Assembly (NCBI RefSeq): GCF_022206305.1
Contig: NZ_JAKOIW010000009.1
Span: 65,893-129,892, forward strand
Source of the DNA: Gordonia sp. 'Campus'
GTDB lineage: Bacteria > Actinomycetota > Actinomycetes > Mycobacteriales > Mycobacteriaceae
Direction: 5' to 3'
Length of the DNA stretch: 64,000 nt
Shown: in pieces, positions 52,375 to 60,615 of the stretch
Layout of the letters: every line of letters starts with the position of its first letter
How positions within the stretch are numbered: the stretch's first letter is position 1
Program-made: the position numbers and the translations under genes
The notes under the pieces: generated by a model
What the model was told of the DNA's origin: nothing
Seen by the model: the letters and a program-made list of their open reading frames with translations, nothing else
Database searches by the model: none

Positions 52375-53324
52375 TCCTTGCCTTTCTGGATTCTCTGCTC
52401 GACGGGGTCCGAAGCCGGCCGGTCGTACCAGGCCACCGATGGCGTCGGGACGAACGGTGTCGGAGTGCCGGCCCATCGCCGCACCCACCGGCCGACGCGG
52501 CCCTCGTCGGTCGCCGCGGCGTGCACGACGATGGCGGTGACGACGAGGATCAGCGCGAAGACGAACAACCAGCTGATGGCGACGAAGACGATGCCGAGGG
52601 TGCCGTAACTGCGGATGGTGCCCGCGGCGAGTGCGGGCAGGCCCACGCGGCTGCCGGCGAGCAACACGGTGATGAGGAGACCGGTGCCGACTCCGTTCAG
52701 GACGAGCAGTTTGATCGGCACCTGCGACGACACCAGCAGGCGGGGGATGGCGGTGAACGTGGCCGACCAGATCAGCAGGGTCACGATCAGAAGGAGCGCG
52801 ATCCCGAGGATGCCGCGGTCCCCGATGCGCACACCGAACAGGGAGGTGGCCTGCAACCCGGTGGACAGTCCTTGCGCGGTGACCGCGACGGGGATGAGGA
52901 AGACCACGACCACCCAGCGCCAGAACGTCCGCAACGGCAGTTTGGCGACGTCCCAGATCGACACATACATTCGGCCGAGGGCACGTGACAGAGAGGTGGC
53001 GCCGGCGATGGTCATCAGCGCACCGATGATCCCGAAGGTCGTGGCCGAGGTCGGGTTGGCGACCCAGGTCGAGTCGAGCCTGCTGATCGGGATACCCAGA
53101 TCGGTCAGGGCGTCGTCGACGACGTCGGTGCCCGGGAGGTTGAGCACCAGGATCACGATCGGGAGGATCGACGTGAAGGCCTGCGCGGCCAGCGTCATCG
53201 ACCGGTCGGTGATGTTTCCCCGGGCGATGTCGACGACGATGCGCAGGATCAGGGAGGCGCCGGGCAGTTGCAGCGCGCGCTCGCGGATCGCATCGACGTC
53301 AGGACGACGCATGAACACTCCCAT
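52371..53324 (-). CDS. YihY/UPF0761-family inner-membrane protein
   Basis: 317 residues, six membrane segments. Family features: ITDRSMTLAAQAFTSILPIVI after the first helix, LGIVFVAISWLFVFALILVVTAIVVHAA near the end. Historically linked to BrkB and to RNase BN by mistake; no activity is established. The likely start is ATG 53324 or ATG 53312, with the 38-39 bp repeat array beginning just 12-24 bases upstream. It is convergent with the DUF2786 gene (4-base overlap) and divergent from the TIGR04338 gene. Confidence 0.88.
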   Translation of the reverse strand: MGVFMRRPDVDAIRERALQLPGASLILRIVVDIARGNITDRSMTLAAQAFTSILPIVILVLNLPGTDVVDDALTDLGIPISRLDSTWVANPTSATTFGIIGALMTIAGATSLSRALGRMYVSIWDVAKLPLRTFWRWVVVVFLIPVAVTAQGLSTGLQATSLFGVRIGDRGILGIALLLIVTLLIWSATFTAIPRLLVSSQVPIKLLVLNGVGTGLLITVLLAGSRVGLPALAAGTIRSYGTLGIVFVAISWLFVFALILVVTAIVVHAAATDEGRVGRWVRRWAGTPTPFVPTPSVAWYDRPASDPVEQRIQKGKD

Positions 53325-53336
53325 CGGCTCCGGGAT

Positions 53337-53480
53337 GAGCTTCGGCCCGCTCGCTTCGCTCCCGGCGCCGGGAAGAGCTTCGGCCCGCTCGCTTCGCTCC
53401 CGGCGCCGGGGAAGAGCTTCGGCCCGCTCGCTTCGCTCCCGGCGCCGGGGAAGAGCTTCGGCCCGCTCGGCGCCGGCCCG
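53337..53480. repeat. 38-39 bp tandem repeat array, about 3.7 copies
   Basis: Copies begin at 53337, 53375, 53414 and 53453 with gagcttcggcccgctcgc; the last is partial. Each contains the near-palindrome cgctcgcttcgctc followed by ccggcgccggg. The units are nearly identical, so recent expansion is likely. The array fills the divergent leader of yihY and the TIGR04338 gene. Confidence 0.92.
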
Positions 53481-53500
53481 TTCTCATCATCGGCGATGCG

Positions 53501-54019
53501 GTGAGTGACCGGGACACGGGGCGGGCCCGATTCTATGAGGCCGAGCACCTCGTGCACCGGCTCTTCGACAACGTCTCGTCGTCGCGGACGGTCCAGCTAG
53601 CCGGCACCGAGATCACGCTGCCGGCGGAGGCGAGGTTCGCGTCCATCGAGGCGGTGGACGACTATGTGCACCGAGTGCTCGATCTGCCCGCGGTGCGGTC
53701 GGGTTTTCCCCGGGCCGCGCAGCCGGTGGCGGTCCGCGAACGCCGCGGTCAGCGTTCCGCGCACTACGCCGCGAGAGTTCGCGTCCACGATGGCGGTCAG
53801 GTGGCGGCAGAGATCGCCATACCGTCGGCGCGAGAGGGGCGTTGGGCGTTGCGCGAGCTCGTGGTCCTGCACGAGCTCGCCCACCACCTCGACGGCACGA
53901 CCGGTCCGGCGCACGGGCGCGGATTCGTGCTGACGCTCATCGAACTCGTCGGGCTCGTACTGGGGCCCGAGGCGGCGTTCGTGTATCGCGTCGTGCTCGC
54001 CGACTCGGGGGTGAGCTGA
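53501..54019 (+). CDS. TIGR04338-family putative zinc metalloprotein
   Basis: 172 residues from GTG 53501. The core ELVVLHELAHHLDGTTGPAHGRGFV has HExxH followed by the third histidine in HGRGF, matching the actinobacterial TIGR04338 family of predicted metallohydrolases. The N-terminal YEAEHLVHRLFD and FASIEAVDDYVHRVLDLPAVR are family-typical. No signal peptide is seen. Function unknown. It commonly co-occurs with the DUF2786 gene that sits on the other side of YihY. Confidence 0.83.
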   Translation: MSDRDTGRARFYEAEHLVHRLFDNVSSSRTVQLAGTEITLPAEARFASIEAVDDYVHRVLDLPAVRSGFPRAAQPVAVRERRGQRSAHYAARVRVHDGGQVAAEIAIPSAREGRWALRELVVLHELAHHLDGTTGPAHGRGFVLTLIELVGLVLGPEAAFVYRVVLADSGVS

Positions 54020-54145
54020 GAGTGCCCTCCTCCGGACAGACGACATATGCCCCGTCACGCTCCCCGGGCCGCGGGCGCGAACCGGTATGGTGACGTCGAC
54101 GTCCGAGCGCGGATTCGACGCGCACTGTGAACGGGGCACAGACAC

Positions 54146-54577
54146 ATGACGACACCGACGACACCTGCGGTGCCTACGACGCCGGCCGCACCGACACCAT
54201 CGGCGCCGACGACGACACCTCCGCGGCATCCCATGCCGGCCGAGCCGGGGCCGGCACCGGCGCCTCCCGGCGAATCGCCGACTCCGTCCGCTCGCTTCGG
54301 CATCCTGCCGTCAGAGGTGTCGGACATCGCCACCACCTGGCGTACTGAGGGCACCGCGGTAAGCGATCTGGACTTCTCCGCATTCACATCGGTGACGGGG
54401 GCGGGTAGCCGGACACTCGCTGCGGCGAGGAGTGTCGACGGGCCGGGGCAGCAGTGCACCGATTCCGTGGGCATTCGATTGACCGCATTGGCTGACGCGC
54501 TGACGTCTTTCAACTCGCGCGCGCAGGAGACCGACGGAGTCGCGGCCGACCGGATCCGCGGTCTCGTCGAACGCTGA
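54146..54577 (+). CDS. EspC/WXG100-like small protein, putative type VII secretion partner
   Basis: 143 residues from ATG 54146. The first 50 are Pro/Thr/Ala-rich and disordered; the rest (ILPSEVSDIATTWRTEGTAVSDLDF to ALTSFNSRAQETDGVAADRIRGL) is two predicted helices resembling ESX-associated EspC/WXG100 proteins. No classical WxG turn is seen. Its stop overlaps the next start by one base (TGATG), so it is co-translated with the WXG-DUF1023 hydrolase. I infer it pairs with the hydrolase's N-terminal helical domain for secretion. A small chaperone without secretion is the alternative. Confidence 0.6.
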   Translation: MTTPTTPAVPTTPAAPTPSAPTTTPPRHPMPAEPGPAPAPPGESPTPSARFGILPSEVSDIATTWRTEGTAVSDLDFSAFTSVTGAGSRTLAAARSVDGPGQQCTDSVGIRLTALADALTSFNSRAQETDGVAADRIRGLVER

Positions 54578-56205
54578 TGCGCCCCACCATCTCGCAGTTG
54601 CGTACCTGGGACACCGGCGCGTTGGGTTCTGCGGGCGGTGTCGCCGCGGCAAATGCCTCGGTCCTCGACGGTGCGCTCGATTCCGTGGTGCGCTCCCTCG
54701 ACGGTGCGGGCTCCTGGTTCGGTCTGACGCGAGACGCCGCGAACACCAGAATCGATCAAGAACGTGACCACGGCGGCGAAGTCCGTAATGTGCTGAACCA
54801 GATCGCGGACGAGGCGGGGGACGCGGCAAGAGATCTCGGTTTTGCGCGGGAGCATGTACTGCGCGAGGTGGATTCGGCGGTGGCTCGGGGGTTCGCGGTC
54901 GGTGGCGACGGTACAGTCTCGCATCCGGACGAGGACAAGGCCGAAGAAGTCCGGACCATCCAGAATGCGATCGACACAGGCCTGTCGACGGTCGACGAAC
55001 TCGACGAGACCTACGGAACGCGACTCGAGAACCTTGCCACCGACCTTGCGTCGATGGTGAACGGGCAGTCTGACATCCATGTACCCGGTCTCGGTCCGCG
55101 CGACCTCGACGATCTGGTGACCCACCTGAGCGGCCTCACCCCAGACCAGCGCGTGATGTTGCTGTCGGGTCTGACGCCGGAGCAGTTGCGCCGGCTGGCC
55201 CAGGCCGACCCGCAGGCGATCGGGAACATGAACGGAGTGCCGTTCGCTGTGCGAATCGACGCGAACGAGACGAACGTCCGCAACGCGCTGATCGACGAAC
55301 GGCAGAAGCAGCCGTCGAATCAGGCACGGATCGACCGACTGGTCGAGATGCTTGCGCCCACGACGGACCCAGTGACGGGTCGAGAGGTCGAGCGGACGTA
55401 CCTCGCGTTCGACAACACTCCACACGGTCGGATGATCGAAGTCATCGGCGCTATCGGTCCTGGCATTCCCAATGTGGCCGTGTACGTTCCCGGTACCGGT
55501 ACCAACCTGGACGGTAGCTCGACCAATCAGCGGGCCGCCTTCAACCTGGCACGCGCGACGGGTGGACCGGTGATCTTGTACATGAACGGCGATCTCCCGC
55601 AGGAGCTCTATCCCGATCTCAGCGGCGACGACGATGCATTCGACACCACGCCCGCAACTCAGATGGCACCTGGGCTGGTCGAATTCGGGCGTGAACTCGA
55701 CCGCGCGCTGGCTTCGGTCGCACCCGATGCGGCGACGACCTACATCGGGCATTCCTACGGCGGTTCGGTGGTCGGCACGGCGGAGCAACTCGGCCTCGAC
55801 GCCGATCGGGTGATCTACGCGTCGTCGGCAGGCACCGGCGTGCTGGACGGTCCGTGGAACAATCCGAACCCAGAAGTGCAACGCTACTCGCTTACCGCTC
55901 CCGGGGACCCGGTCCATTTCTCCCAGAGTCTGGGCGGCACCCAGCACGGTGGCGATCCCGACACCACGTCGGGGGTGCGACGTCTCGACACCGGTTTCTA
56001 CGGCGACGGTGAGGTCGTGTGGGGGCCTCAGGGACACGGCAACTATTGGAACGACCCGTTGTCAGGAGCGTTCGAGAACATGGTGAAGGTCATCAGAGGC
56101 GAAGACCCCAGTGACTACGTTTACCGGGCCCCGGATCACGTCCCGGTCGGTCCGGCACCCGAGCCACCCGTGATCCTCGCACCCGGACCCGACTTTCCGC
56201 GGTGA
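54577..56205 (+). CDS. DUF1023 alpha/beta hydrolase with N-terminal WXG-like helical region
   Basis: 542 residues from ATG 54577. Residues 1-190 are helical, with a W-F-G turn (AGSWFGLTRDAA, W47) like the WXG motif of type VII substrates. A C-terminal DUF1023 hydrolase (about 270-510) has the nucleophile elbow TYIGHSYGGSV (Ser near 393), an ASSAG segment after it, and GPQGHGNYWND with a likely catalytic histidine near 487. PNVAVYVPGTGTNLDG precedes the core. Lipase, esterase or peptidase activity is plausible; the substrate is unknown. In M. tuberculosis, related proteins (I recall Rv0963c, Rv2077c, Rv2542 and Rv2797c) lie beside lipoprotein genes. No signal peptide. Overlaps both neighbours. 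Confidence 0.85.
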   Translation: MRPTISQLRTWDTGALGSAGGVAAANASVLDGALDSVVRSLDGAGSWFGLTRDAANTRIDQERDHGGEVRNVLNQIADEAGDAARDLGFAREHVLREVDSAVARGFAVGGDGTVSHPDEDKAEEVRTIQNAIDTGLSTVDELDETYGTRLENLATDLASMVNGQSDIHVPGLGPRDLDDLVTHLSGLTPDQRVMLLSGLTPEQLRRLAQADPQAIGNMNGVPFAVRIDANETNVRNALIDERQKQPSNQARIDRLVEMLAPTTDPVTGREVERTYLAFDNTPHGRMIEVIGAIGPGIPNVAVYVPGTGTNLDGSSTNQRAAFNLARATGGPVILYMNGDLPQELYPDLSGDDDAFDTTPATQMAPGLVEFGRELDRALASVAPDAATTYIGHSYGGSVVGTAEQLGLDADRVIYASSAGTGVLDGPWNNPNPEVQRYSLTAPGDPVHFSQSLGGTQHGGDPDTTSGVRRLDTGFYGDGEVVWGPQGHGNYWNDPLSGAFENMVKVIRGEDPSDYVYRAPDHVPVGPAPEPPVILAPGPDFPR

Positions 56206-56750
56206 TGACGATGCGTGCGATGTTCACGAGGCGGGGGCTGCTGCGTCGATTCGCGGTCGCATCCTCGGCAGCTGTCGTCATATTCGCGGTGGTTGCTTGC
56301 GTCGAAGACCCCGATGACATCGGTGCACTGTCAATGTCGAAGATGCAGGTGTGGCAGACGGTGAGCGGCAACATGGCTGCCGTCGATCCAGAGTACGAGT
56401 TGACGCCGATGCCCCCGGCTTCCTCGATGCGCTTCCAGCAGAGTGGGTGTGCCACGAGTCCCGACACGCTGATGCCGGCGGGACCGCCTTGGCGGTATCG
56501 CGAAGACCAGTTGCTTCGAGATCCTTCCGCCGCTCGGGTTGACGCCCTCCGTCGCGGCATCGAACATCTGACGACCCGGGGCTTTTCCCCGCGGCAGCAG
56601 TCGCCGACGAGCGATCCTCGAGATCTGGCGGTCGAGGACGCCCGAGGTTTCGCCGTCGGGATCCATCACACCGAGTTTTCCAGCGGGAGCGAGAACGTGA
56701 CGGTGTCATCTACTTCTCCGTGCGTACGTCACCCCGGCGACGACCGGTGA
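56202..56750 (+). CDS. LppA-like lipoprotein, candidate immunity protein
   Basis: 182 residues from GTG 56202, overlapping the hydrolase stop by four bases. The N-terminus carries a TRRGLLRR twin-arginine-like motif, a hydrophobic stretch, and lipobox VVAC with Cys near 33, so it is an exported lipoprotein. The mature part (MRFQQSGCATSPDTL, PPWRYREDQLLRDPSAARVDALRRG) resembles the LppA/LppV style seen beside DUF1023 genes in mycobacteria. Its site at the outer face would let it neutralise the hydrolase there, or simply act with it; both are inference. Tat rather than Sec export is suggested only by the motif. Confidence 0.75.
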   Translation: MMTMRAMFTRRGLLRRFAVASSAAVVIFAVVACVEDPDDIGALSMSKMQVWQTVSGNMAAVDPEYELTPMPPASSMRFQQSGCATSPDTLMPAGPPWRYREDQLLRDPSAARVDALRRGIEHLTTRGFSPRQQSPTSDPRDLAVEDARGFAVGIHHTEFSSGSENVTVSSTSPCVRHPGDDR

Positions 56751-56781
56751 CGCGGTGGCTCCGCGATCCACCACGCACGAA

Positions 56782-56812
56782 CGGATCCACCACCGATGTG
56801 GTGGTGAATCCG
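56782..56812. terminator. Terminator between the lipoprotein and NCS1 genes
   Basis: A 12-pair imperfect stem (56782-56794 with 56800-56812) lies between the convergent genes, about 30 bases after the lipoprotein stop. Confidence 0.65.
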
Positions 56813-56835
56813 TCCAACCGCGCCGCGGCGCGTAA

Positions 56836-58449
56836 CTACTGCCCCGCAGCCTCCCGATCAGCGGCGCGCTGGAACTCGAGATCGTCGGAGGCGCAGGCCA
56901 AACAGATGGGCGCATGACCGGCGGATGGGTCGCGATCCATCTCGTAGGCGATGTAACTGTCCTCGCAGCGATGGCACCGGATGCGTGCCTCCCACATGTC
57001 GTCGACCTCGTCGCGTGGATCGTGCGGACGCACCATCGTGAACCAGCCCTCGCGGCGGAACGCCAGTGCCACCGCGTAGATGAGACCGGCCACGACGAAG
57101 GCGATAGGTGACGCCCACACGGCCCCGAAGGTGCCGCCGAACAGGACGAGTGCGATGCCGATCACCGAGGCGACCGCCCACGCGCCCACTCCTGCCGGGT
57201 TCACCGTCGGGACGCGACCTGGACGGAACTCCAGCGAATCGGCCGGAATCCGGCGCAGACGCATCCAGCCGATGTGCGTCAGTGCGATGGCGACCCACCC
57301 CACGATGAGGACACCCTGGTACTGCAGAGAAGTGGTGATCCAGGACAGCACGTTGGTCAGCATCATCAGGTAGACGATCACGGCGACGACTCCGACCCAG
57401 AACGTCCGGGGCATCGAGAATTTGACGGTCCGGGCGAAGAAGTTCTGGAAATTGGTGGACGCCAGGTAGAAGTTGCCGCTGTTGACCCGTGTCTGGCTGA
57501 CGACGACCCACAGCAGACCCCAGATCCCCATCATGCCGACGATCCCGAGGATGGCCGACTCCTCCGAGAGCGGTCCGGCAATGGTGATGGTCTGGGCGAG
57601 GAACATCCCGACTGCCGCGTTGACGAGGAGCGTGACGACATAGAACGGGGTGCCGAAGGACACGCGGGCATTGAAGCCGGCATCCTGCGGGCGGCCGAAT
57701 CGGGCGTAGTCCCAGGCCATCATGGTGACGACCCACACGCCCATGTAGATGACGAAGGCATACCACCAGCCGGGCACCCCGAGATCGGCCGCGGTTTCCG
57801 GCTCATAGGTGAGCCACTCATTGCTGTAACCGTATTCGGCGATCGCCCACACCACCGAGCCGACCAGTCCGACGACGTAGAGCGGCAGCAGGACCCCGTT
57901 GAGCCGGTCGAGCCAGGTGGCGACACCGCGCCACGCCAGCGGCGCCTGGTAGGCGACGACCACGAACGCCCAGAACGCGATCGGGAGACCACCGAAGTAG
58001 GCGTGCAGGGCGGACGCGACGATCGCACCTTCGGCGACCACGTAGTACGCGATGGTGATCCCGAACAGGGCTGCGGCGAAGGCGGATCCGGCGCGGCCGA
58101 ACACGACGCGGGAGAACAGCGAAACGCTGGTTCCGGTCTGGTTGGCGAACTTGGCGGCGACGGAGTTGATGGCACCGTAGGCCACCACCGAGAGTCCGAT
58201 GCCGATGAGGGCGTCGGTGGCGCCCACGGAGAGGGAGACGGTGGCGCCGACGACGACGAAGAACATCGCGCTCATCAGGCCGAACCAGGCCATCGACACC
58301 GACGAACGCGACGTCCGCCACGAGTTGGGCACGATGTGCATGGAGTAGTCCTCGGCGGCGGCGCGTGCCAGGACCTGGGGATCGTCGGTGTAGGTGACGT
58401 CCAGGGGCGGAATCCCGCCCGCCCTGGAGGATGAGATGTCGAGAGTCAT
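56836..58449 (-). CDS. NCS1-family nucleobase/hydantoin-type permease with zinc-ribbon tail
   Basis: 537 residues from ATG 58449. About twelve membrane segments; the NCS1 pattern is visible in PNSWRTSRSSVSMAWFGLMSAMFF, GINSVAAKFANQTGTSVSLF and WWYAFVIYMGVWVVTMMAWDYARFG. This family imports hydantoins, allantoin, cytosine or uracil by sodium or proton symport. A cytosolic C-terminal tail of about 60 residues ends in two CxxC pairs (RCHRCEDSYIAYEMD and PICLACASDD), resembling a zinc ribbon, which is not usual in NCS1 proteins. It is downstream of hyuA-hyuB in the same direction, with a hairpin between, so it is probably the uptake step of that pathway. Confidence 0.88.
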   Translation of the reverse strand: MTLDISSSRAGGIPPLDVTYTDDPQVLARAAAEDYSMHIVPNSWRTSRSSVSMAWFGLMSAMFFVVVGATVSLSVGATDALIGIGLSVVAYGAINSVAAKFANQTGTSVSLFSRVVFGRAGSAFAAALFGITIAYYVVAEGAIVASALHAYFGGLPIAFWAFVVVAYQAPLAWRGVATWLDRLNGVLLPLYVVGLVGSVVWAIAEYGYSNEWLTYEPETAADLGVPGWWYAFVIYMGVWVVTMMAWDYARFGRPQDAGFNARVSFGTPFYVVTLLVNAAVGMFLAQTITIAGPLSEESAILGIVGMMGIWGLLWVVVSQTRVNSGNFYLASTNFQNFFARTVKFSMPRTFWVGVVAVIVYLMMLTNVLSWITTSLQYQGVLIVGWVAIALTHIGWMRLRRIPADSLEFRPGRVPTVNPAGVGAWAVASVIGIALVLFGGTFGAVWASPIAFVVAGLIYAVALAFRREGWFTMVRPHDPRDEVDDMWEARIRCHRCEDSYIAYEMDRDPSAGHAPICLACASDDLEFQRAADREAAGQ

Positions 58450-58489
58450 TGCTTTCCTTGGTGTTTCGAGTGGTGGTCAGATGCGAAGC

Positions 58490-58530
58490 CAGCGGCGGGT
58501 GGATGGCGTCGATGCCACCACCCGCCGCTG
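58490..58530 (-). terminator. Long hairpin between hyuB and the permease gene
   Basis: A perfect 13-bp stem (58490-58502 with 58518-58530) encloses a second 4-bp stem (58504-58507 with 58514-58517). It lies about 36 bases past the hyuB stop and could reduce read-through or protect upstream mRNA. Confidence 0.7.
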
Positions 58531-58565
58531 GGTGTCGTGCGAATGGGTTCCCGGAGCCGGGGGCG

Positions 58566-60578
58566 TCAGACGGTCGCCGGCTCCGACACCGTCAACGTGC
58601 CCGGGACGAAGTCGACGGTGGGGTCGTCGGTCCAGTGGATGACGGTGCGTCGCTGCAACATCTGCCGGAACTGGGACGTCGTGTTGGTGAGCACCGCACC
58701 GCTGCCCCAGTCGAGGATCACGCCGTACTGGCGGACGCAGTCCATCTCGTTGATCAGACCGGAGCGGTATTCGTCGGAGACCGCTTGCGGGTCACGTTCG
58801 ATCCATGCATGCCGATTGCTGCGGATGTACTCGCGCGCACCGATGGTGGCTTCGAGATCGACTTCGTAGGCGAAGATCTCGGGATCGATCTCCTTGATGA
58901 CCACGCCGTAGTCCTTCTCCGCGCGGGTGATCGAGACGTAACCGTCGATGACGTCCTCCATCACCGCGTCGACGTCACGCTGGAGCGGGTCGCCTAGGCC
59001 GCCGCCGCCGGCCGACGGGCGGGTGAATTCGTCTCCGGATTTGATGGGGACCGCGGCGAAGATCGAACCGAGGTATTGCTCGTCGTCGGTGCCCTTGTTG
59101 AGCCAGACGCCGTGGGGGATCGACGGCAGACCGCCCCACAGTCCCCAGGTGACCGACCGTTCGCGATCGCAGCAGTAGGACATGACGGTGTTGTCGCTGG
59201 CCCAAAGCTTTCCGCCCTTCTCGGCGCCGAGGCCGCCGCGGAACTTGCCGGGACCGCCGGAGTCGGGCACCAGGTCGTGGCAGGACGTCAGAACCGGGGC
59301 GAGACGTTCTTGTCCTTCGAAAGGCTGTGTGCCGTACTGGACTCCGAAGACGGCCGCGGATGCGTTGTAGCCGTCGGCGCCGTTGCGGGCGCCCCAGCCG
59401 CCCATCATCCAGTCGTACCACATGAAATTCGGATTGCCTTCCCCGCGTTGATCGCGACCGCCCACCAGGAGGTACTCCAGGTTGAACGTGCAGGCCATTG
59501 CGCGCTCGGGTTGGATGTCCGACCAGATCTCGAATACCGAACTCATGATCTTCTCGAACGGGCCCGAGCAGAAGCCGGCACACGGTGAGGGCCAGTCGGC
59601 ATTGACCACCGACCCGAGGGGCCCGAGGTCCGCTGTGACGACGCGGTAGAACCCGGAATTCAGTGGGATGTCCGGGAATTGCATCTTGGTGCCGGCGACG
59701 ATGCCGGCAAACGACCCGCCGAATCCCGCGTTGAGCATCGACGAGATCGACGCGTGCGACTCGCTGAGGTCGTAGTGCACGGTGTCTCCGGAGATGGTCA
59801 TCCGCGTCTTGATCGGGATGAGGCCCTCGCCGCGCGCCGGGTCCTGGTCGATGTAGTCCTCGGTGTACCAGACCCCGTCGGGAAGCTCGGCGATCTTGGC
59901 GCGGGTGAGATCCTCGACGTAGTCCTGCACCTCGGCCATCGCGGTCTTGATGGTCTCGACGCCGTACTTGTCGCACAGACGCTGGATCTCACGCTCGGCG
60001 ACGCGGGTCGCCTCGGCCTGGGCCTGCATGTCGCCGATGATGTCGCGCGGGTTGCGGGTGTTTTTCGCGATGAGGTAGGCGACGTCCTCGAGGAACTGGT
60101 CCTTGCTCCACAGCCGGGTCGGCGGGATCCGCAGTCCCTCACCCATGTGATCGAGTGCTTTGACGTTGAACGATCCGGGAGTGGCGCCGCCGACGTCGGC
60201 CCAGTGACCGTTGGCCTGGGCGTAGCCGAGGAGCTCGCCCTGGTAGTAGATGGGCCGGATGATGCGGGTGTCGTTGAAATGGCTCCCGCCCTCGTAGACG
60301 TCGTTGATCACGAAGACGTCGCCGGGATGGATGTCGCCCTCGAACTGCCGGATGACCGCCTTGGCGGTGTAGTGCAGGGTTCCGACGTGGGCGGCGATGT
60401 CGCCGGTGCCCTGCATGACGGTGTTGCCCTCGGTGTCGCAGAGTGCCGAGGAGAAGTCCCGTGAGTAGATGACGAACGAGTAGCAGGTGCGCAGGATCTG
60501 TTCGGCCATCTGGTCGACGGTGTTGATGAAGGCGTTCTTCAGCACCTCGAAGGTGACCGGGTCGAGTGTTGTTGCCAT
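58566..60578 (-). CDS. hyuB: Hydantoinase/oxoprolinase B-type subunit
   Basis: 670 residues from ATG 60578. The start MATTLDPVTFEVLKNAFINTVDQMAEQILRTCYS and the block DIAAHVGTLHYTAKAV, GDVFVINDVYEGGSHFNDTRI and GGGGLGDPLQRD define the HyuB / N-methylhydantoinase B / caprolactamase beta family. Together with the A subunit it opens lactam or hydantoin rings at the expense of ATP. The 37-base gap from hyuA implies co-translation. The exact substrate is unknown. Confidence 0.92.
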   Translation of the reverse strand: MATTLDPVTFEVLKNAFINTVDQMAEQILRTCYSFVIYSRDFSSALCDTEGNTVMQGTGDIAAHVGTLHYTAKAVIRQFEGDIHPGDVFVINDVYEGGSHFNDTRIIRPIYYQGELLGYAQANGHWADVGGATPGSFNVKALDHMGEGLRIPPTRLWSKDQFLEDVAYLIAKNTRNPRDIIGDMQAQAEATRVAEREIQRLCDKYGVETIKTAMAEVQDYVEDLTRAKIAELPDGVWYTEDYIDQDPARGEGLIPIKTRMTISGDTVHYDLSESHASISSMLNAGFGGSFAGIVAGTKMQFPDIPLNSGFYRVVTADLGPLGSVVNADWPSPCAGFCSGPFEKIMSSVFEIWSDIQPERAMACTFNLEYLLVGGRDQRGEGNPNFMWYDWMMGGWGARNGADGYNASAAVFGVQYGTQPFEGQERLAPVLTSCHDLVPDSGGPGKFRGGLGAEKGGKLWASDNTVMSYCCDRERSVTWGLWGGLPSIPHGVWLNKGTDDEQYLGSIFAAVPIKSGDEFTRPSAGGGGLGDPLQRDVDAVMEDVIDGYVSITRAEKDYGVVIKEIDPEIFAYEVDLEATIGAREYIRSNRHAWIERDPQAVSDEYRSGLINEMDCVRQYGVILDWGSGAVLTNTTSQFRQMLQRRTVIHWTDDPTVDFVPGTLTVSEPATV

Positions 60579-60615
60579 GGTGTGGTTTTCCTGTTCTGTC
60601 AGAGTCGATGGGAGA

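Noticed and set aside
53337-53480. CRISPR array
   Set aside because: Units abut without unique spacers and there are no cas genes; it is a tandem repeat.
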